Shown: piece by piece, positions 25,301-34,596 of the stretch
Numbering within the stretch: the stretch's first letter is position 1
Layout: the number at the start of each line of letters is the position of its first letter
Made by a program: the position numbers and the translations under genes
From: Sphaerimonospora mesophila NBRC 14179 = JCM 3151
GTDB taxonomy: Bacteria > Actinomycetota > Actinomycetes > Streptosporangiales > Streptosporangiaceae
DNA: 53,401 bases
Direction of reading: 5' to 3'
Assembly: GCA_001552515.1 (NCBI GenBank)
Contig: BCRI01000041.1
Location: 1 to 53,401, forward strand
Notes under the pieces: model-generated
The model's input: only the letters and a program-made list of their open reading frames with translations
Databases searched by the model: none
Told to the model about the DNA's origin: nothing

Positions 25301-26050
25301 GTGTCCCGCTTCAGTGCAGAACTCCGCGACCCCTGGGCGCTGCTCCTGGGCGCCACGGCGGGCGGCGTCGCCTGGGCCGTGAACGTGCATCCGGTCGGCG
25401 CGGCCTTCGTCGGCGTCGCCGTCTGGCTCGTCAAGGCGTTCGCCTCGGCCTGGCAGTCGACCGGGGACGGCGGTGGTGCAGAACCGGAGGAGTTGCCCAT
25501 CGCCAGGGGCAGCGTGGAGGAGGGATGGCTGCGGCGGGCAGAACGGGCGGCCGGGACCTTCGCCGACCTGACCGCCTCGATGCGCGGGCAGATCCTGCTC
25601 GACCGGATCGCCGCGATGCGGCCCCAGGTGGACGACACGGTGGCGACGCTGCGCCGGCTGGCCGGTCACGCGACCGTGACCGGCTCCGCGCTCGCCCGCT
25701 TCGACCCGCGGTTCCTGCACCAGGAGCGTGACCGGCTCACCCGCGCCAGGCGGTCGGCCCATGCCGAGGTCGCCGGTGAGCTCGACCGGTCGATCGCGTC
25801 GCTGGCGGCGCAGCAGGAGGTGTACGACCGGGTGTCGGGCGCGCGGCAGCGACTGCTGGCCCGGCTGGAGTCCGGGGCGATCAGCCTGGAGGGCCTGGTC
25901 GCCCGGGCCGTCGAGATCTCCACGATGGCGGCCACCTCGTCCGGGCCCGAGGGCGGCATGAAGGCGCTCGAAGACCTCACCTCGGAGCTGGAGCTCACCC
26001 GGCAGAGCCTGCGCGAGGTCGAGGAGTCCACCCGGGGCGACCTCGGCTGA
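25301..26050 (+). CDS. Membrane and coiled-coil partner of the vWA protein
   Basis: A 249-residue protein with two short hydrophobic segments near the N-terminus (about 12-28 and 31-48), then about 190 residues of charged, heptad-like helix (for example LTRARRSAHAEVAGELDRSIASLAAQQEVYDRV). No enzyme motif is seen. The start GTG lies 13 nt after the vWA stop, so the two genes form an operon. The layout suggests a cytoplasmic or membrane scaffold that works with the vWA protein. I do not recognise the family by name. Confidence 0.75.
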   Translation: MSRFSAELRDPWALLLGATAGGVAWAVNVHPVGAAFVGVAVWLVKAFASAWQSTGDGGGAEPEELPIARGSVEEGWLRRAERAAGTFADLTASMRGQILLDRIAAMRPQVDDTVATLRRLAGHATVTGSALARFDPRFLHQERDRLTRARRSAHAEVAGELDRSIASLAAQQEVYDRVSGARQRLLARLESGAISLEGLVARAVEISTMAATSSGPEGGMKALEDLTSELELTRQSLREVEESTRGDLG

Positions 26051-26090
26051 GCTCCGGTCCGCCCCGACCACACCTCGTGGGCACGACTGT

Positions 26091-26099
26091 GAAACTTTC
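26091..26099. promoter_or_regulatory. GAAACTTTC palindrome upstream of the pectate lyase gene
   Basis: GAAA-C-TTTC is a 9-bp palindrome. From memory, closely related GAAA/TTTC palindromes lie upstream of actinomycete polysaccharide-degrading enzyme genes, where they bind repressors. This copy lies about 245 nt before the TTG start. Confidence 0.35.
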
Positions 26100-26182
26100 A
26101 GGCGTCGTGGCGGCCTCGGTCGGCTTCTACGAGGGAAAATCCCGGTCCGCCCGGGGCGTACGGCCATGGCGGGGACGAATGC

Positions 26183-26211
26183 TTGACCCGGCTTATCGGG
26201 ATCCGTAACTT
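26183..26211 (+). promoter_or_regulatory. Promoter of the pectate lyase gene
   Basis: TTGACC (26183-26188), a 17-nt spacer and TAACTT (26206-26211) form a good housekeeping-type promoter, placing the start of transcription near 26218. Confidence 0.6.
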
Positions 26212-26223
26212 ACCGAGTGTTCC

Positions 26224-26254
26224 TGTTCATGGATATCGTTCATATTCATGAACA
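26224..26254. promoter_or_regulatory. Inverted repeat just downstream of the promoter (operator candidate)
   Basis: TGTTCATG (26224-26231) and CATGAACA (26247-26254) are perfect 8-bp arms 15 nt apart, with an extra TTCAT inside. The site spans roughly +6 to +36 of the predicted transcript, a repressor position. Confidence 0.5.
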
Positions 26255-26343
26255 CCATCGCTTGCGGGACCAGGGCGGGCCGGCTCCCCACGGCCCAGGC
26301 CACCCCGGTCAGGGGTCCTGCCCAACATGCGAGGAGTTCGGCT

Positions 26344-27627
26344 TTGAGAAGGAGAAGCAGAACTTTGGCCGGGGTGGTCGGTACGATCACCGCGGCCGTC
26401 ACCGTGGCGGCCGGTCTCGCCGGCGGGGCGAACGCGGCGGCGCCGGGTCCCGGAGCCTACCGCCTGGTCAACTCCAACAGCGGGCTGTGCCTGACCGTGC
26501 CGGGAGGCAGCACCTCGACCGGAGTGCAACTCGTGCAGTCGGGCTGCGACGGCTCGTCCGCACAGGTGTGGACGCTCTCGTCCCAGGGCGGCGGCTTCCG
26601 GCTGGTGGCCGGGAACAGCGGCCTGTGCGCCGGAGTCAAGGACGCCTCGACCTCGGCGGGCAAGGCCGTACAGCAGCAGTCCTGCACCGGAGCCTCGTCG
26701 CAGACCTGGGAGATCGTCGCGGCGCGCACGGACTACCACGTCGTCAACGCGAACAGCGACAAGTGCCTGAACATCAAGGACAGCTCCAGCTCCTCCGGGG
26801 CGCCGGTCCAGCAGAACTCCTGCGACTCCGTGACCAGCAAGAGCTGGACGCTCCAGCCGGCCGGTTCCGTGCCCACATCCACCCCGACCCCGACCCCGAC
26901 GAGGACGCCCACGCCCACGCCGACCAGCGGGCCGCCGTCCGGCTGGCCCTCGCCGAACGGCCAGCAGCCGGTCACCAGCACGATCTCGGTGTCGGGGACC
27001 CTCGACGGCGGCATGAAGCGCTACTACGCCTCCGGCGACATGGGTGACGGCAGCCAGAGCGAGAGCCAGGACCCGCTCTTCGAGCTGGCCAACGGCGCCA
27101 CGCTGAAGAACGTCGTCATCGGCTCACCGGCCGCCGACGGCGTCCACTGCCTGGGCACCTGCACGCTGCAGAACGTCTGGTGGGAGGACGTCGGCGAGGA
27201 CGCGGCCACGCTCAAGGGCTCCTCGTCCTCCCAGACGATGACCATCGACGGCGGCGGTGCCAGGAAGGCCTCCGACAAGGTGTTCCAGCACAATGGCCCC
27301 GGCACGATGGTCATCAAGAACTTCCAGGTGCAGGACTTCGGCAAGCTCTACCGCGCCTGCGGCAACTGCTCGAGCTCCTACCAGCGCCACGTCGTGATGT
27401 CGAACATCGTGGCGACCTCCCCGGGCAAGGCCCTGGCCGGCATCAACACCAACTGGGGCGACACCGCGCGGTTCTCCGACATCACGATCGTGAACGACCC
27501 GAACCACAAGATCGTGATCTGTGAGAAGTACAAGGGCGTGCCGAAGGGCAGCGAGCCCAGCAAGATCGGCGAAGGTGCCGACGGCGTCAACTGCCTCTAC
27601 TCCGGCTCGGACATCACCTACAGGTAG
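26344..27627 (+). CDS. Secreted pectate lyase (PL3-like) with ricin-type CBM13 domain
   Basis: A 427-residue secreted enzyme. TTG 26344 is chosen because GAGGAG lies 7 nt upstream and it yields a perfect signal peptide (MRRRSRTLAGVV...GGANA); the ATG at 26248 would add 32 residues before it. After the signal come a ricin B-type lectin domain with three repeats (each with a QxW-like end: AQVWTL, SQTWEI, SKSWTL), a Thr/Pro linker, then a family 3 pectate lyase domain (LKNVVIGSPAADGVHC, VWWEDVGEDAATLKG, MTIDGGGARKASDKVFQHNGPG). Cys pairs are numerous. It cleaves polygalacturonate by beta-elimination, normally with calcium. Confidence 0.92.
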   Translation: MRRRSRTLAGVVGTITAAVTVAAGLAGGANAAAPGPGAYRLVNSNSGLCLTVPGGSTSTGVQLVQSGCDGSSAQVWTLSSQGGGFRLVAGNSGLCAGVKDASTSAGKAVQQQSCTGASSQTWEIVAARTDYHVVNANSDKCLNIKDSSSSSGAPVQQNSCDSVTSKSWTLQPAGSVPTSTPTPTPTRTPTPTPTSGPPSGWPSPNGQQPVTSTISVSGTLDGGMKRYYASGDMGDGSQSESQDPLFELANGATLKNVVIGSPAADGVHCLGTCTLQNVWWEDVGEDAATLKGSSSSQTMTIDGGGARKASDKVFQHNGPGTMVIKNFQVQDFGKLYRACGNCSSSYQRHVVMSNIVATSPGKALAGINTNWGDTARFSDITIVNDPNHKIVICEKYKGVPKGSEPSKIGEGADGVNCLYSGSDITYR

Positions 27628-27660
27628 TCCACCGGCCGAAGTCGACGGCGTGACCTGACC

Positions 27661-27694
27661 AGGGCCCGGCGGTTCCCCCCCACCGCCGGGCCCT
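27661..27694. terminator. Bidirectional terminator between pectate lyase and hutI
   Basis: Perfect 13-bp stem AGGGCCCGGCGGT / ACCGCCGGGCCCT (27661-27673 and 27682-27694) with an 8-nt loop, located between two convergent gene ends. There is no long T-run, as is common in high-GC actinomycetes. Confidence 0.8.
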
Positions 27695-27699
27695 CCTCG

Positions 27700-28863
27700 T
27701 CAGCTCAGCCCGTCGAGAGCGTGCGCCAGGGGAACCCCGGGCCGGTACGGAATGTGCAGATGGCTGGGGGCCTCCAGGACCGCGAGGTCGGCCCGGCGGC
27801 CGGGCGCCACGACCCCGATGTCGTCCCGGCGCAGCGCCCTGGCGCCACCCGCCGTGGCGGCCCACAGGGCCTCCGCCGGGGTCATCCGCATCTCCCGTAC
27901 GGCGAGGGCCACGACGAGCGGCATCGACGAGGTGTAGCAGGAGCCCGGATTGCAGTCGGTGGCGAGTGCGACCGTCACCCCGGCGTCGAGCAGCCGACGG
28001 GCGTCGGGATAGGGCGACCGGGTCGAGAACTCGACCCCGGGCAGCAGGGTCGCCACCGTGTCGCCGTCGGCGAGGGCCGCCACGTCGGCGTCGGTCAGGT
28101 GTGTGCAGTGGTCGACGCTCGCGGCGCCGAGCTCGACGGCGAGCCGCACACCCGGCCCGGCCGACAACTGGTTGCCGTGCACCCGCAGGCCGAGCCCGGC
28201 GTCCCGCCCGGCCGTGAGGATCTCCCCGGCCTCGTCCGCGTCGAACGCGTGCGGGCTGGCGGGCTCGCAGAAGACGTCGATCCAGCGGGCGTGCGGCGCA
28301 CACGCCGTGAGCATCTCCCCGGTCACCAGCCGCACATAGTCGTCCCGGTCCGCCCCGGCGGGCACGACGTGCGCCCCGAGATAGGTCGTCTCCGGCGTGA
28401 CCTCCCCGGCCAGGCGCAGCGCGCGCACCTCGTCGGCGACGGTGAGTCCGTACCCGCTCTTGACCTCGACCGTGGTCGTGCCCTGCGCGCGCATCTCCGC
28501 GATCCGCTCGCCGAGCGACGCCCGCAACTCGGCGTCGCCCGCGGCCCGGGTGGCGGCGACCGTCGTGGCGATCCCCCCGCCGTCGTACCGGGTGCCCGCC
28601 ATCCGCGCGGCGAACTCGGCGGCCCGGTCTCCGGCGAAGACCAGATGGGCGTGGGAGTCGACGAAGCCGGGGATGACCGCCCGGCCGCCCAGGTCGCGCC
28701 GCCGGTCGGCGTCGGGGGCGCGGGAGGCCGGGCCGACCCAGGCGACGTGTCCGTCCTCGACGACCAGCGCGGCGTCCCGGAGCAGGCCGAGTGGCGAGCC
28801 GTCGCCGACGGACGGGTCGTTGGTCACCAGTTCGGCGATGCCGGTGAGCAGAGTGGTGGTCAT
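27700..28863 (-). CDS. hutI: Imidazolonepropionase
   Basis: Third enzyme of histidine degradation: hydrolyses 4-imidazolone-5-propionate to N-formimino-glutamate. The 387-residue metal-dependent amidohydrolase has DSHAHLVF (metal HxH), the substrate-binding [17 protein letters not shown] and TDCNPGS near the C-terminus. The start ATG 28863 overlaps the hutF stop by 4 nt (ATGA). It is the last gene of the nine-gene operon and ends just before a strong hairpin. Confidence 0.95.
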   Translation of the reverse strand: MTTTLLTGIAELVTNDPSVGDGSPLGLLRDAALVVEDGHVAWVGPASRAPDADRRRDLGGRAVIPGFVDSHAHLVFAGDRAAEFAARMAGTRYDGGGIATTVAATRAAGDAELRASLGERIAEMRAQGTTTVEVKSGYGLTVADEVRALRLAGEVTPETTYLGAHVVPAGADRDDYVRLVTGEMLTACAPHARWIDVFCEPASPHAFDADEAGEILTAGRDAGLGLRVHGNQLSAGPGVRLAVELGAASVDHCTHLTDADVAALADGDTVATLLPGVEFSTRSPYPDARRLLDAGVTVALATDCNPGSCYTSSMPLVVALAVREMRMTPAEALWAATAGGARALRRDDIGVVAPGRRADLAVLEAPSHLHIPYRPGVPLAHALDGLS

Positions 28864-30191
28864 CCGGTCTCCCACAGTGGTTCGACTGCAGCTTTCAGCA
28901 GGGCCGCGACGTCGCCCAGCACATGCCGTCCCGCTTCGACGACGACGCGGCCGTCGACGACGACGGTGTCGACGTCCGCGGCGGTGGCGGCGAAGACGAT
29001 CTGGTCGGGGGCGATCCCGGCGGTACGCGGGGTGTCCAGCCGCACCGCGACGAGGTCGGCCCGGGCGCCCGGCTCCAGCCGGCCCGCGTCGGGCCAGCCG
29101 AGACCGTCGTGGGCGGTCGCCGCGCCGAGCAGGTCGCCCGGGTCGAATCGGCCGCGCCGCAGGGTGCGCAGCCGCTCGTGCATCTCCAGCGCGCGTGCCT
29201 CCTCCAGCAGGTCGATGACCGCGTGCTGGTCGGAGCCCAGCGACAGCGGAGCCCCGGCGTCCCGCAGCGCGCGGGCGGGGCCGATGCCGTCGGCCAGGTC
29301 GCGTTCGGTGGTGGGGCACAGGCACGCCGTCGTACGGCTCTGCCCGAGGGCCGCGATGTCCGCCTCCGTCAGGTGGGTGGCGTGCACGGCGGTCGTCATC
29401 GGGCCGAGCAGGCCCTCGGCCTCGAGCAGCCCCGTGGGGGTGAGGCCGTAGTGGCCCTCGCACGCGGCGTTCTCCGCCGGCTGCTCGGACAGGTGCACGT
29501 GCAGCGGCCGCCCGGCCGCGGTGTCCCGCACCCCCGCCAGGGCCTCCCGGGGGACCGCGCGCACCGAGTGCACCGCGACCCCGACGCGCATGCCCGCCGA
29601 CGGCTTCAGTTCGGCGACGCGATCGGCCCAGCCCTCGACGTCGCCGTCGCCGTACCTCCGCTGCGGCCCGTCCAGCGGCGTATGCCCCTCCGGGGTCAGG
29701 CCGCCCGCGAGATAGAGCGTGTCGAGCAGCGTCAGCCGGATGCCGGCCTCGGCCGCCGCCTGCCGCAGCGCCTCGCCCATGGCGTTGCGGTCGCCGTACG
29801 GCGTGCCGTCCGGGCCGTGATGCAGGTAGTGGAACTCGCCGACGCAGGTGATCCCCGCGAGCGCCATCTCCGCGTACGTCGCCCGGGCCAGGGCGAGATA
29901 GCCGTCCGGATCGAGCCGCCGCGCCACGCCGTACATGCGCTCGCGCCAGCTCCAGAAGTCGCCGCCGCGGTCGTGGGTGCGGCCGCGCAGCGCCCGGTGG
30001 AAGGCGTGGCTGTGCGCGTTGGCCAGGCCGGGCAGCACGATGCCCGGCAGGCGGCGAGCCGCGCCCGCCGCGCCGCCCGGGGTGTCGGGGAGGACGGCCG
30101 TGAACCGGCCGTCCTCGATCTCGAAGACGACGTCCCTGGCCAGGCCGCCGGGGAGCCAGGCGTACGGCGCATGCCAGCGCGTCGCACTCAT
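28860..30191 (-). CDS. hutF: Formimidoylglutamate deiminase
   Basis: Deaminates N-formimino-L-glutamate to N-formyl-L-glutamate and ammonia, the five-enzyme form of the hut pathway. The 443-residue amidohydrolase has [14 protein letters not shown] (metal site), [31 protein letters not shown] and SLGSDQHA, all typical of HutF. Its start overlaps the stop of the M20 gene (30188-30191) and its stop overlaps hutI. Downstream chemistry needs an N-formylglutamate hydrolase; the neighbouring M20 protein is the obvious candidate. Confidence 0.95.
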   Translation of the reverse strand: MSATRWHAPYAWLPGGLARDVVFEIEDGRFTAVLPDTPGGAAGAARRLPGIVLPGLANAHSHAFHRALRGRTHDRGGDFWSWRERMYGVARRLDPDGYLALARATYAEMALAGITCVGEFHYLHHGPDGTPYGDRNAMGEALRQAAAEAGIRLTLLDTLYLAGGLTPEGHTPLDGPQRRYGDGDVEGWADRVAELKPSAGMRVGVAVHSVRAVPREALAGVRDTAAGRPLHVHLSEQPAENAACEGHYGLTPTGLLEAEGLLGPMTTAVHATHLTEADIAALGQSRTTACLCPTTERDLADGIGPARALRDAGAPLSLGSDQHAVIDLLEEARALEMHERLRTLRRGRFDPGDLLGAATAHDGLGWPDAGRLEPGARADLVAVRLDTPRTAGIAPDQIVFAATAADVDTVVVDGRVVVEAGRHVLGDVAALLKAAVEPLWETG

Positions 30192-31426
30192 CCGGCTGCT
30201 CCCGCCCGGTCCTCGACGGCCGGGTCCTCGACGGCCAGTTTCTCGATGACCCGGGCGAGCGCGGCCACCCCCGCAAGGCAGTCCTCGTGCGAGGCGTGCT
30301 CGGCGGGGGAGTGCGAGACCCCGGTCGGGTTGCGTACGAACAGCATCGCCGTGGGGACCCCGGCCGCGGCGAGGATGCCCGCGTCGTGCCCCGCCCCGGT
30401 GCCGAGCACGGGCGCGTCATCGAGGAGCGCGGCGAGCCGGTCGCGCAGCTCGGCCGAGAAGACCGTCTCGGCCGTGAAGGACTCCTCGACGGCCACGGCC
30501 TCGCCCGCGGCGCGCGCGACCTCTCCGACCACCGCCCGGACGTCGGGTTCGTACGGCCCCCGGGCGTCCAGCCAGGCGTGCACGGCCGAGGGGATGGCGT
30601 TGACCCCGTTCGGCTCGACGTGCACCTTCCCGATCGTGGCCACGCAGCCGTGGGCGGCGGCGGCCGCCCGTGCCGTGGTGATGACCGACGCCAGCGTGAG
30701 CATCGGGTCCTGGCGGTCCGCGAGCCGCGTGGTCCCCGCGTGGTTGGCCTCCCCGAGCAGATCGAGGCGCCAGCGGCCGTGCGGCCAGATCGACGATCCC
30801 ACCGCGACCGGGCGGCCGAGGTCGACCAGCCCCCGGCCCTGCTCGACGTGCAACTCCACGAAGACGCCGACCCGGCGCAGCGCCTCCGGATCGGGGCCGA
30901 CCCGGGCGGGGTCGTGCCCCGCCCGCGCCATCGCCTCCGCCATCGCGATCCCGTCGCCGTCGCGCAGCCCACGCGCCCGGTCGGCGTCCAGCGCGCCGGT
31001 GATGATCCGCGAACCGGCGCAGGCCACCCCGAAGCGGGCGCCCTCCTCGTCCACGAAGTTCACCACGCCGATCGGCCGGGCGGGCTCGAATCCGCGGGCG
31101 CGCAGCGCGTCCAGCGCGGCGAACGCCGACACCACGCCGAGCGGGCCGTCGTAGGCGCCGCCGTCGGGCACCGAGTCGAGGTGCGAGCCGACGACGACGC
31201 CACCGGATGGGGCGGCGTCGGGGTCGCCCCACCAGGCCCACTGGTTGCCGGCCCGGTCGACGACGAGGTCGAGACCCCGCGCGGCGGCCTCACCGGCGAA
31301 CCACTCGCGCAGCGTCGCGTCCTCGGCCGTCCACGCGAAACGGCGGTAGCCGCCGGTGCGGCCGTCCCGCCCCACCGGTTCGATCGCCGTCCACAGCGTG
31401 TCGAAGCTCTTCCGTCCGCTGGTCAC
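30188..31426 (-). CDS. M20-family amidohydrolase (allantoate/N-carbamoyl-amino-acid hydrolase type), probable N-formylglutamate hydrolase
   Basis: A 412-residue two-metal amidohydrolase. Metal motifs are [36 protein letters not shown] and HVEQGRGL, with a later GHDAG and the C-terminal HSPAEHAS. The family cleaves N-carbamoyl or N-formyl amino acids, allantoate and similar compounds. The gene lies between hutU and hutF with 4-nt overlaps on both sides, and no HutG-type deformylase is in the operon. The inference is that it removes formate from N-formylglutamate as the last hut step. Allantoate hydrolysis is unlikely because no purine genes are nearby. Confidence 0.88.
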   Translation of the reverse strand: MTSGRKSFDTLWTAIEPVGRDGRTGGYRRFAWTAEDATLREWFAGEAAARGLDLVVDRAGNQWAWWGDPDAAPSGGVVVGSHLDSVPDGGAYDGPLGVVSAFAALDALRARGFEPARPIGVVNFVDEEGARFGVACAGSRIITGALDADRARGLRDGDGIAMAEAMARAGHDPARVGPDPEALRRVGVFVELHVEQGRGLVDLGRPVAVGSSIWPHGRWRLDLLGEANHAGTTRLADRQDPMLTLASVITTARAAAAAHGCVATIGKVHVEPNGVNAIPSAVHAWLDARGPYEPDVRAVVGEVARAAGEAVAVEESFTAETVFSAELRDRLAALLDDAPVLGTGAGHDAGILAAAGVPTAMLFVRNPTGVSHSPAEHASHEDCLAGVAALARVIEKLAVEDPAVEDRAGAAG

Positions 31427-33084
31427 GCGCCGGACTCCCGCATGGGGACGCGCACCCCGCGCTCGGTCGCGACCCGCTCGGCGATGTCATAGCGTGCGTC
31501 GACGTGCCGGATGACGCCCATCCCCGGGTCGTTGGTCAGCACCCGCTCGATCTTCTCCCGGGCCAGGTCGGTGCCGTCGGCCACGGTGACCTGTCCGGCG
31601 TGGATGGAGCGCCCGATGCCGACGCCGCCGCCGTGGTGGATCGACACCCAGGTCGCGCCGGAGGCCGTGTTGATCATGGCGTTGAGCAGCGGCCAGTCCG
31701 CGATCGCGTCCGACCCGTCGGCCATCGCCTCGGTCTCCCGGTACGGCGAGGCCACGCTGCCGCAGTCCAGGTGATCGCGCCCAATGACGATGGGGGCCGA
31801 CAGCTCCCCGGAGGCGACCATGTCGTTGAAGCGCACGCCCGCCCGGTCGCGTTCGCCGTACCCGAGCCAGCAGATGCGGGCGGGCAGGCCCTGGAAGGCG
31901 ACCCGCTCGGCTGCCGCGTCGATCCACCGGTGGAGGTGGTCGTTGTCGGGGAACAGTTCCTTGACCGCCCGGTCCGTGGCGTGGATGTCCCTGGGGTCGC
32001 CCGACAGCGCGGCCCACCGGAACGGGCCCTTGCCCTCGCAGAAGAGCGGCCGGATGTAGGCGGGGACGAAACCGGGGAAGGCGAAGGCCCGGTCGAAGCC
32101 GCCGAGCCGGGCCTCGTCGCGGATGGAGTTGCCGTAGTCGAAGACCTCCGCGCCCGCGTCCAGGTAGCCGACCATCGCCTCGACGTGCCTGGCCATCGAC
32201 GCACGCGCCCGCTCGGTGAACTCCTCCGGCTTGCTCGCGGCGTAGTCGTGCCAGTCGGCGACGTCGACGCCCTCGGGGAGATAGGAGAGCGGGTCGTGGG
32301 CGCTCGTCTGGTCGGTCACGATGTCGACCTCGACGCCGCGCCGGAGCAGCTCGGGCAGCACCGTCGCGCAGTTGCCGACGAGACCGACGGACAGGGCGCG
32401 CCGCTCCCGCTTGGCGTCCAGGCAGCGCTCGATCGCGGCGTCGAGGGTGTCGGCGACCTCGTCGAGGTAGCGGTGCTCGACCCGGCGGTGCAGCCGCTGC
32501 GCGTCCACGTCGATGACGAGGCAGACGCCCGCGTTGAGGGTGACCGCGAGCGGCTGGGCGCCGCCCATGCCGCCGCAGCCGCCGGTGACGGTCAGCGTGC
32601 CGGCCAGGGTGCCGCCGAAACGCTTGGCCGCTACGGCCGCGAACGTCTCGTAGGTGCCCTGCAGGATGCCCTGGGTGCCGATGTAGATCCAGGACCCGGC
32701 GGTCATCTGGCCGTACATCGTGAGCCCGAGGTTCTCCAGGCGGCGGAACTCCGGCCAGTTGGCCCAGTCGCCGACGAGGTTGGAGTTGGCGATGAGCACC
32801 CGGGGGGCCCACTCGTGGGTGCGCATCACGCCGACCGGCCTGCCGGACTGCACCAGCATGGTCTCGTCGTCCTTCAGCGTGGTCAGGGTGCGGACCATCG
32901 CGTCGTAGGCCGACCAGTCGCGGGCCGCGCGGCCGGTGCCGCCGTAGACGACGAGGTCGTCCGGACGCTCGGCGACCTCCGGGTCGAGGTTGTTCATCAG
33001 CATCCGCAGCGGAGCCTCGGTCTGCCAGGTCCGAGCGGTGAGCGCGGTGCCCCGCTGGGCACGTACGGGACGGGCACCTTCCAT
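31423..33084 (-). CDS. hutU: Urocanate hydratase
   Basis: Converts urocanate to imidazolone propionate using tightly bound NAD+ as electrophile. The 553 residues match the family length. Motifs are [11 protein letters not shown] near the start, the NAD-binding [31 protein letters not shown] (with the conserved Cys) and [26 protein letters not shown] 33084 has AAGGAA upstream on the minus strand. The stop overlaps the M20 start; a 48-nt gap separates it from ubiD upstream. Confidence 0.97.
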   Translation of the reverse strand: MEGARPVRAQRGTALTARTWQTEAPLRMLMNNLDPEVAERPDDLVVYGGTGRAARDWSAYDAMVRTLTTLKDDETMLVQSGRPVGVMRTHEWAPRVLIANSNLVGDWANWPEFRRLENLGLTMYGQMTAGSWIYIGTQGILQGTYETFAAVAAKRFGGTLAGTLTVTGGCGGMGGAQPLAVTLNAGVCLVIDVDAQRLHRRVEHRYLDEVADTLDAAIERCLDAKRERRALSVGLVGNCATVLPELLRRGVEVDIVTDQTSAHDPLSYLPEGVDVADWHDYAASKPEEFTERARASMARHVEAMVGYLDAGAEVFDYGNSIRDEARLGGFDRAFAFPGFVPAYIRPLFCEGKGPFRWAALSGDPRDIHATDRAVKELFPDNDHLHRWIDAAAERVAFQGLPARICWLGYGERDRAGVRFNDMVASGELSAPIVIGRDHLDCGSVASPYRETEAMADGSDAIADWPLLNAMINTASGATWVSIHHGGGVGIGRSIHAGQVTVADGTDLAREKIERVLTNDPGMGVIRHVDARYDIAERVATERGVRVPMRESGA

Positions 33085-33132
33085 GACGCAGTTCCTTTCC
33101 TTGCTGGGGGGATTCAGACGGATCGAATGCCC

Positions 33133-34596
33133 TTACTCGGAGACGGCCGTCGCCACCCGGGCGAAGGAACCGAGCCGGGCCGACGTCGCGGTGTCGAGGT
33201 ATTCGGCGAGGTCGAGGTGGTCGAAGCCGGGCGGCACGAGGTCGGCACGCTCCGGAAAGGCGGTGGTCACGGGCTTGGTCGCGTCGAAGCCCAGCTTCGC
33301 GGTCACCACGTCCGGCCGGTCGGCCGAGCCGAGCCGCGTGGCGCTGGGATCCATCTTGATGCCCTTCGCGTGATCAAGGCGGACGAGGTCCCGATCGGCC
33401 TGGAACCGGACGTTGAGCGCCCACAGCACCTCCCGATCGTCGAAGACGTCGACGTCCGGGTCGACGACGACGACATGCTTGAGGAAGTGGTCACGGGAGA
33501 ACGCCGCGAGCAGCGCCTGCCTGCCGTCCGCCTCGTGCCGCTTCTCGATCGAGATATAAGCACTGAGCGAGCCGCCGTGGAAGGGAATGCGTACGTCGCG
33601 CACCGTCGGCACCGAGGCCCTGACCGCCTCCAGCAGGCGCGCCTCGCGGCCCGGGAAGAGCCACAGGCACCGGTGCTCGGCATGGGTGGGGTGCAGGTCG
33701 TTGAACAGCGCGTCGGCACGCCGGGTGACCGCGGTGATGGTGCACCGCGGCGCCCGTGCCGCCCCGTAGTAGTAGGTGAACTCCCCGAAGGGCCCCTCCT
33801 GGACGAGGTCGCGAGCATGGATGACGCCCTCCAGCACGATCTCGGCGTACGCCGGCACCTGGAGATCGACGCTGACGCCCTGCACGACGTCGAGCGGCCG
33901 GCCGAGCAGCGCACCGGTGACCTCGTGGGAGTCCACGTCGGTGCCGTGCTTGAGCTGTGAGCCGATGGCGTAGGCGGGGTGATGCCCGATGACGATGGCG
34001 ATGGGCACGTCCTCGCCGCGTTCTGCGGCCCGGCTGATGATGCGGCCCAGATCGTGATCGGGCGCGGCGTTCACGCTGATGTGATTGCGGTCGAGCACCA
34101 TCATCCGGTACATGCCGGTGTTGAGCTTGCCCGTCTCCTGGTCCCGCGCCAGGGTCACGCCCGAGGTGATGTAGCGGCCCGCGTCGTCTCGCGAGTGAAC
34201 GCCGAAGGGCAGCGTGGTCAGATCGACGGCCTCGCCTCGCTCCACCACCTCGTGTACGGGTGCGGAGGCGACGGGGGAGGCCGGGATCGGGTGCCTGATC
34301 GCGTCCAGGGCGAAGCCGACGACCTCGCCCACGTCCTTGCCGAGGGCGAGCGCGATCCGCCGGCGCGTGCCGTAGAGGCCGGCGACGACCGGCATCCCGC
34401 CGCCCTTCACCCGCTCGAAGCGCACGGCGGGCGCGCCGTACGGCTCCAGCGCCTTCACGACCGCCGACAGCTCGAACTCGGGGTCGACCTCGCGCTCGAC
34501 CGTGATCAGGGCGCCCGGGTCGGCGGCCTCCAGGTCACGCAGGAAGCCGCGGAGGTCGGCCGGAGCGTGCGCCCTCTTGGCCGGGTCCGCGTTCAC
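33133..34596 (-). CDS. UbiD-family prenylated-FMN-dependent (de)carboxylase
   Basis: A 487-residue UbiD-type enzyme, reversible decarboxylase of unsaturated or aromatic acids that uses prenylated FMN. Catalytic features are present: NTGMYR with Asn159 (metal/phosphate site) and Arg164 matching the N168/R173 spacing of Fdc1, His181, AEIVLEG (E252/E256), and EGPFGE with Glu267/Glu272 matching E277/E282. The E-R-E triad is thus intact. GTG 34596 overlaps the hutH stop (GTGA), so translation is coupled to histidine ammonia-lyase. The substrate is unknown; urocanate or another imidazole/aryl-acrylic acid is inferred from position. The cofactor would come from the UbiX gene in the same operon. Confidence 0.9.
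   Translation of the reverse strand: MNADPAKRAHAPADLRGFLRDLEAADPGALITVEREVDPEFELSAVVKALEPYGAPAVRFERVKGGGMPVVAGLYGTRRRIALALGKDVGEVVGFALDAIRHPIPASPVASAPVHEVVERGEAVDLTTLPFGVHSRDDAGRYITSGVTLARDQETGKLNTGMYRMMVLDRNHISVNAAPDHDLGRIISRAAERGEDVPIAIVIGHHPAYAIGSQLKHGTDVDSHEVTGALLGRPLDVVQGVSVDLQVPAYAEIVLEGVIHARDLVQEGPFGEFTYYYGAARAPRCTITAVTRRADALFNDLHPTHAEHRCLWLFPGREARLLEAVRASVPTVRDVRIPFHGGSLSAYISIEKRHEADGRQALLAAFSRDHFLKHVVVVDPDVDVFDDREVLWALNVRFQADRDLVRLDHAKGIKMDPSATRLGSADRPDVVTAKLGFDATKPVTTAFPERADLVPPGFDHLDLAEYLDTATSARLGSFARVATAVSE

Noticed and set aside
31207-33960. 917-residue forward frame opposite hutU and UbiD
   Set aside because: A shadow of the high-GC coding strand; it is rich in Arg/Val/Asp with no domain, while the minus strand has complete enzymes.
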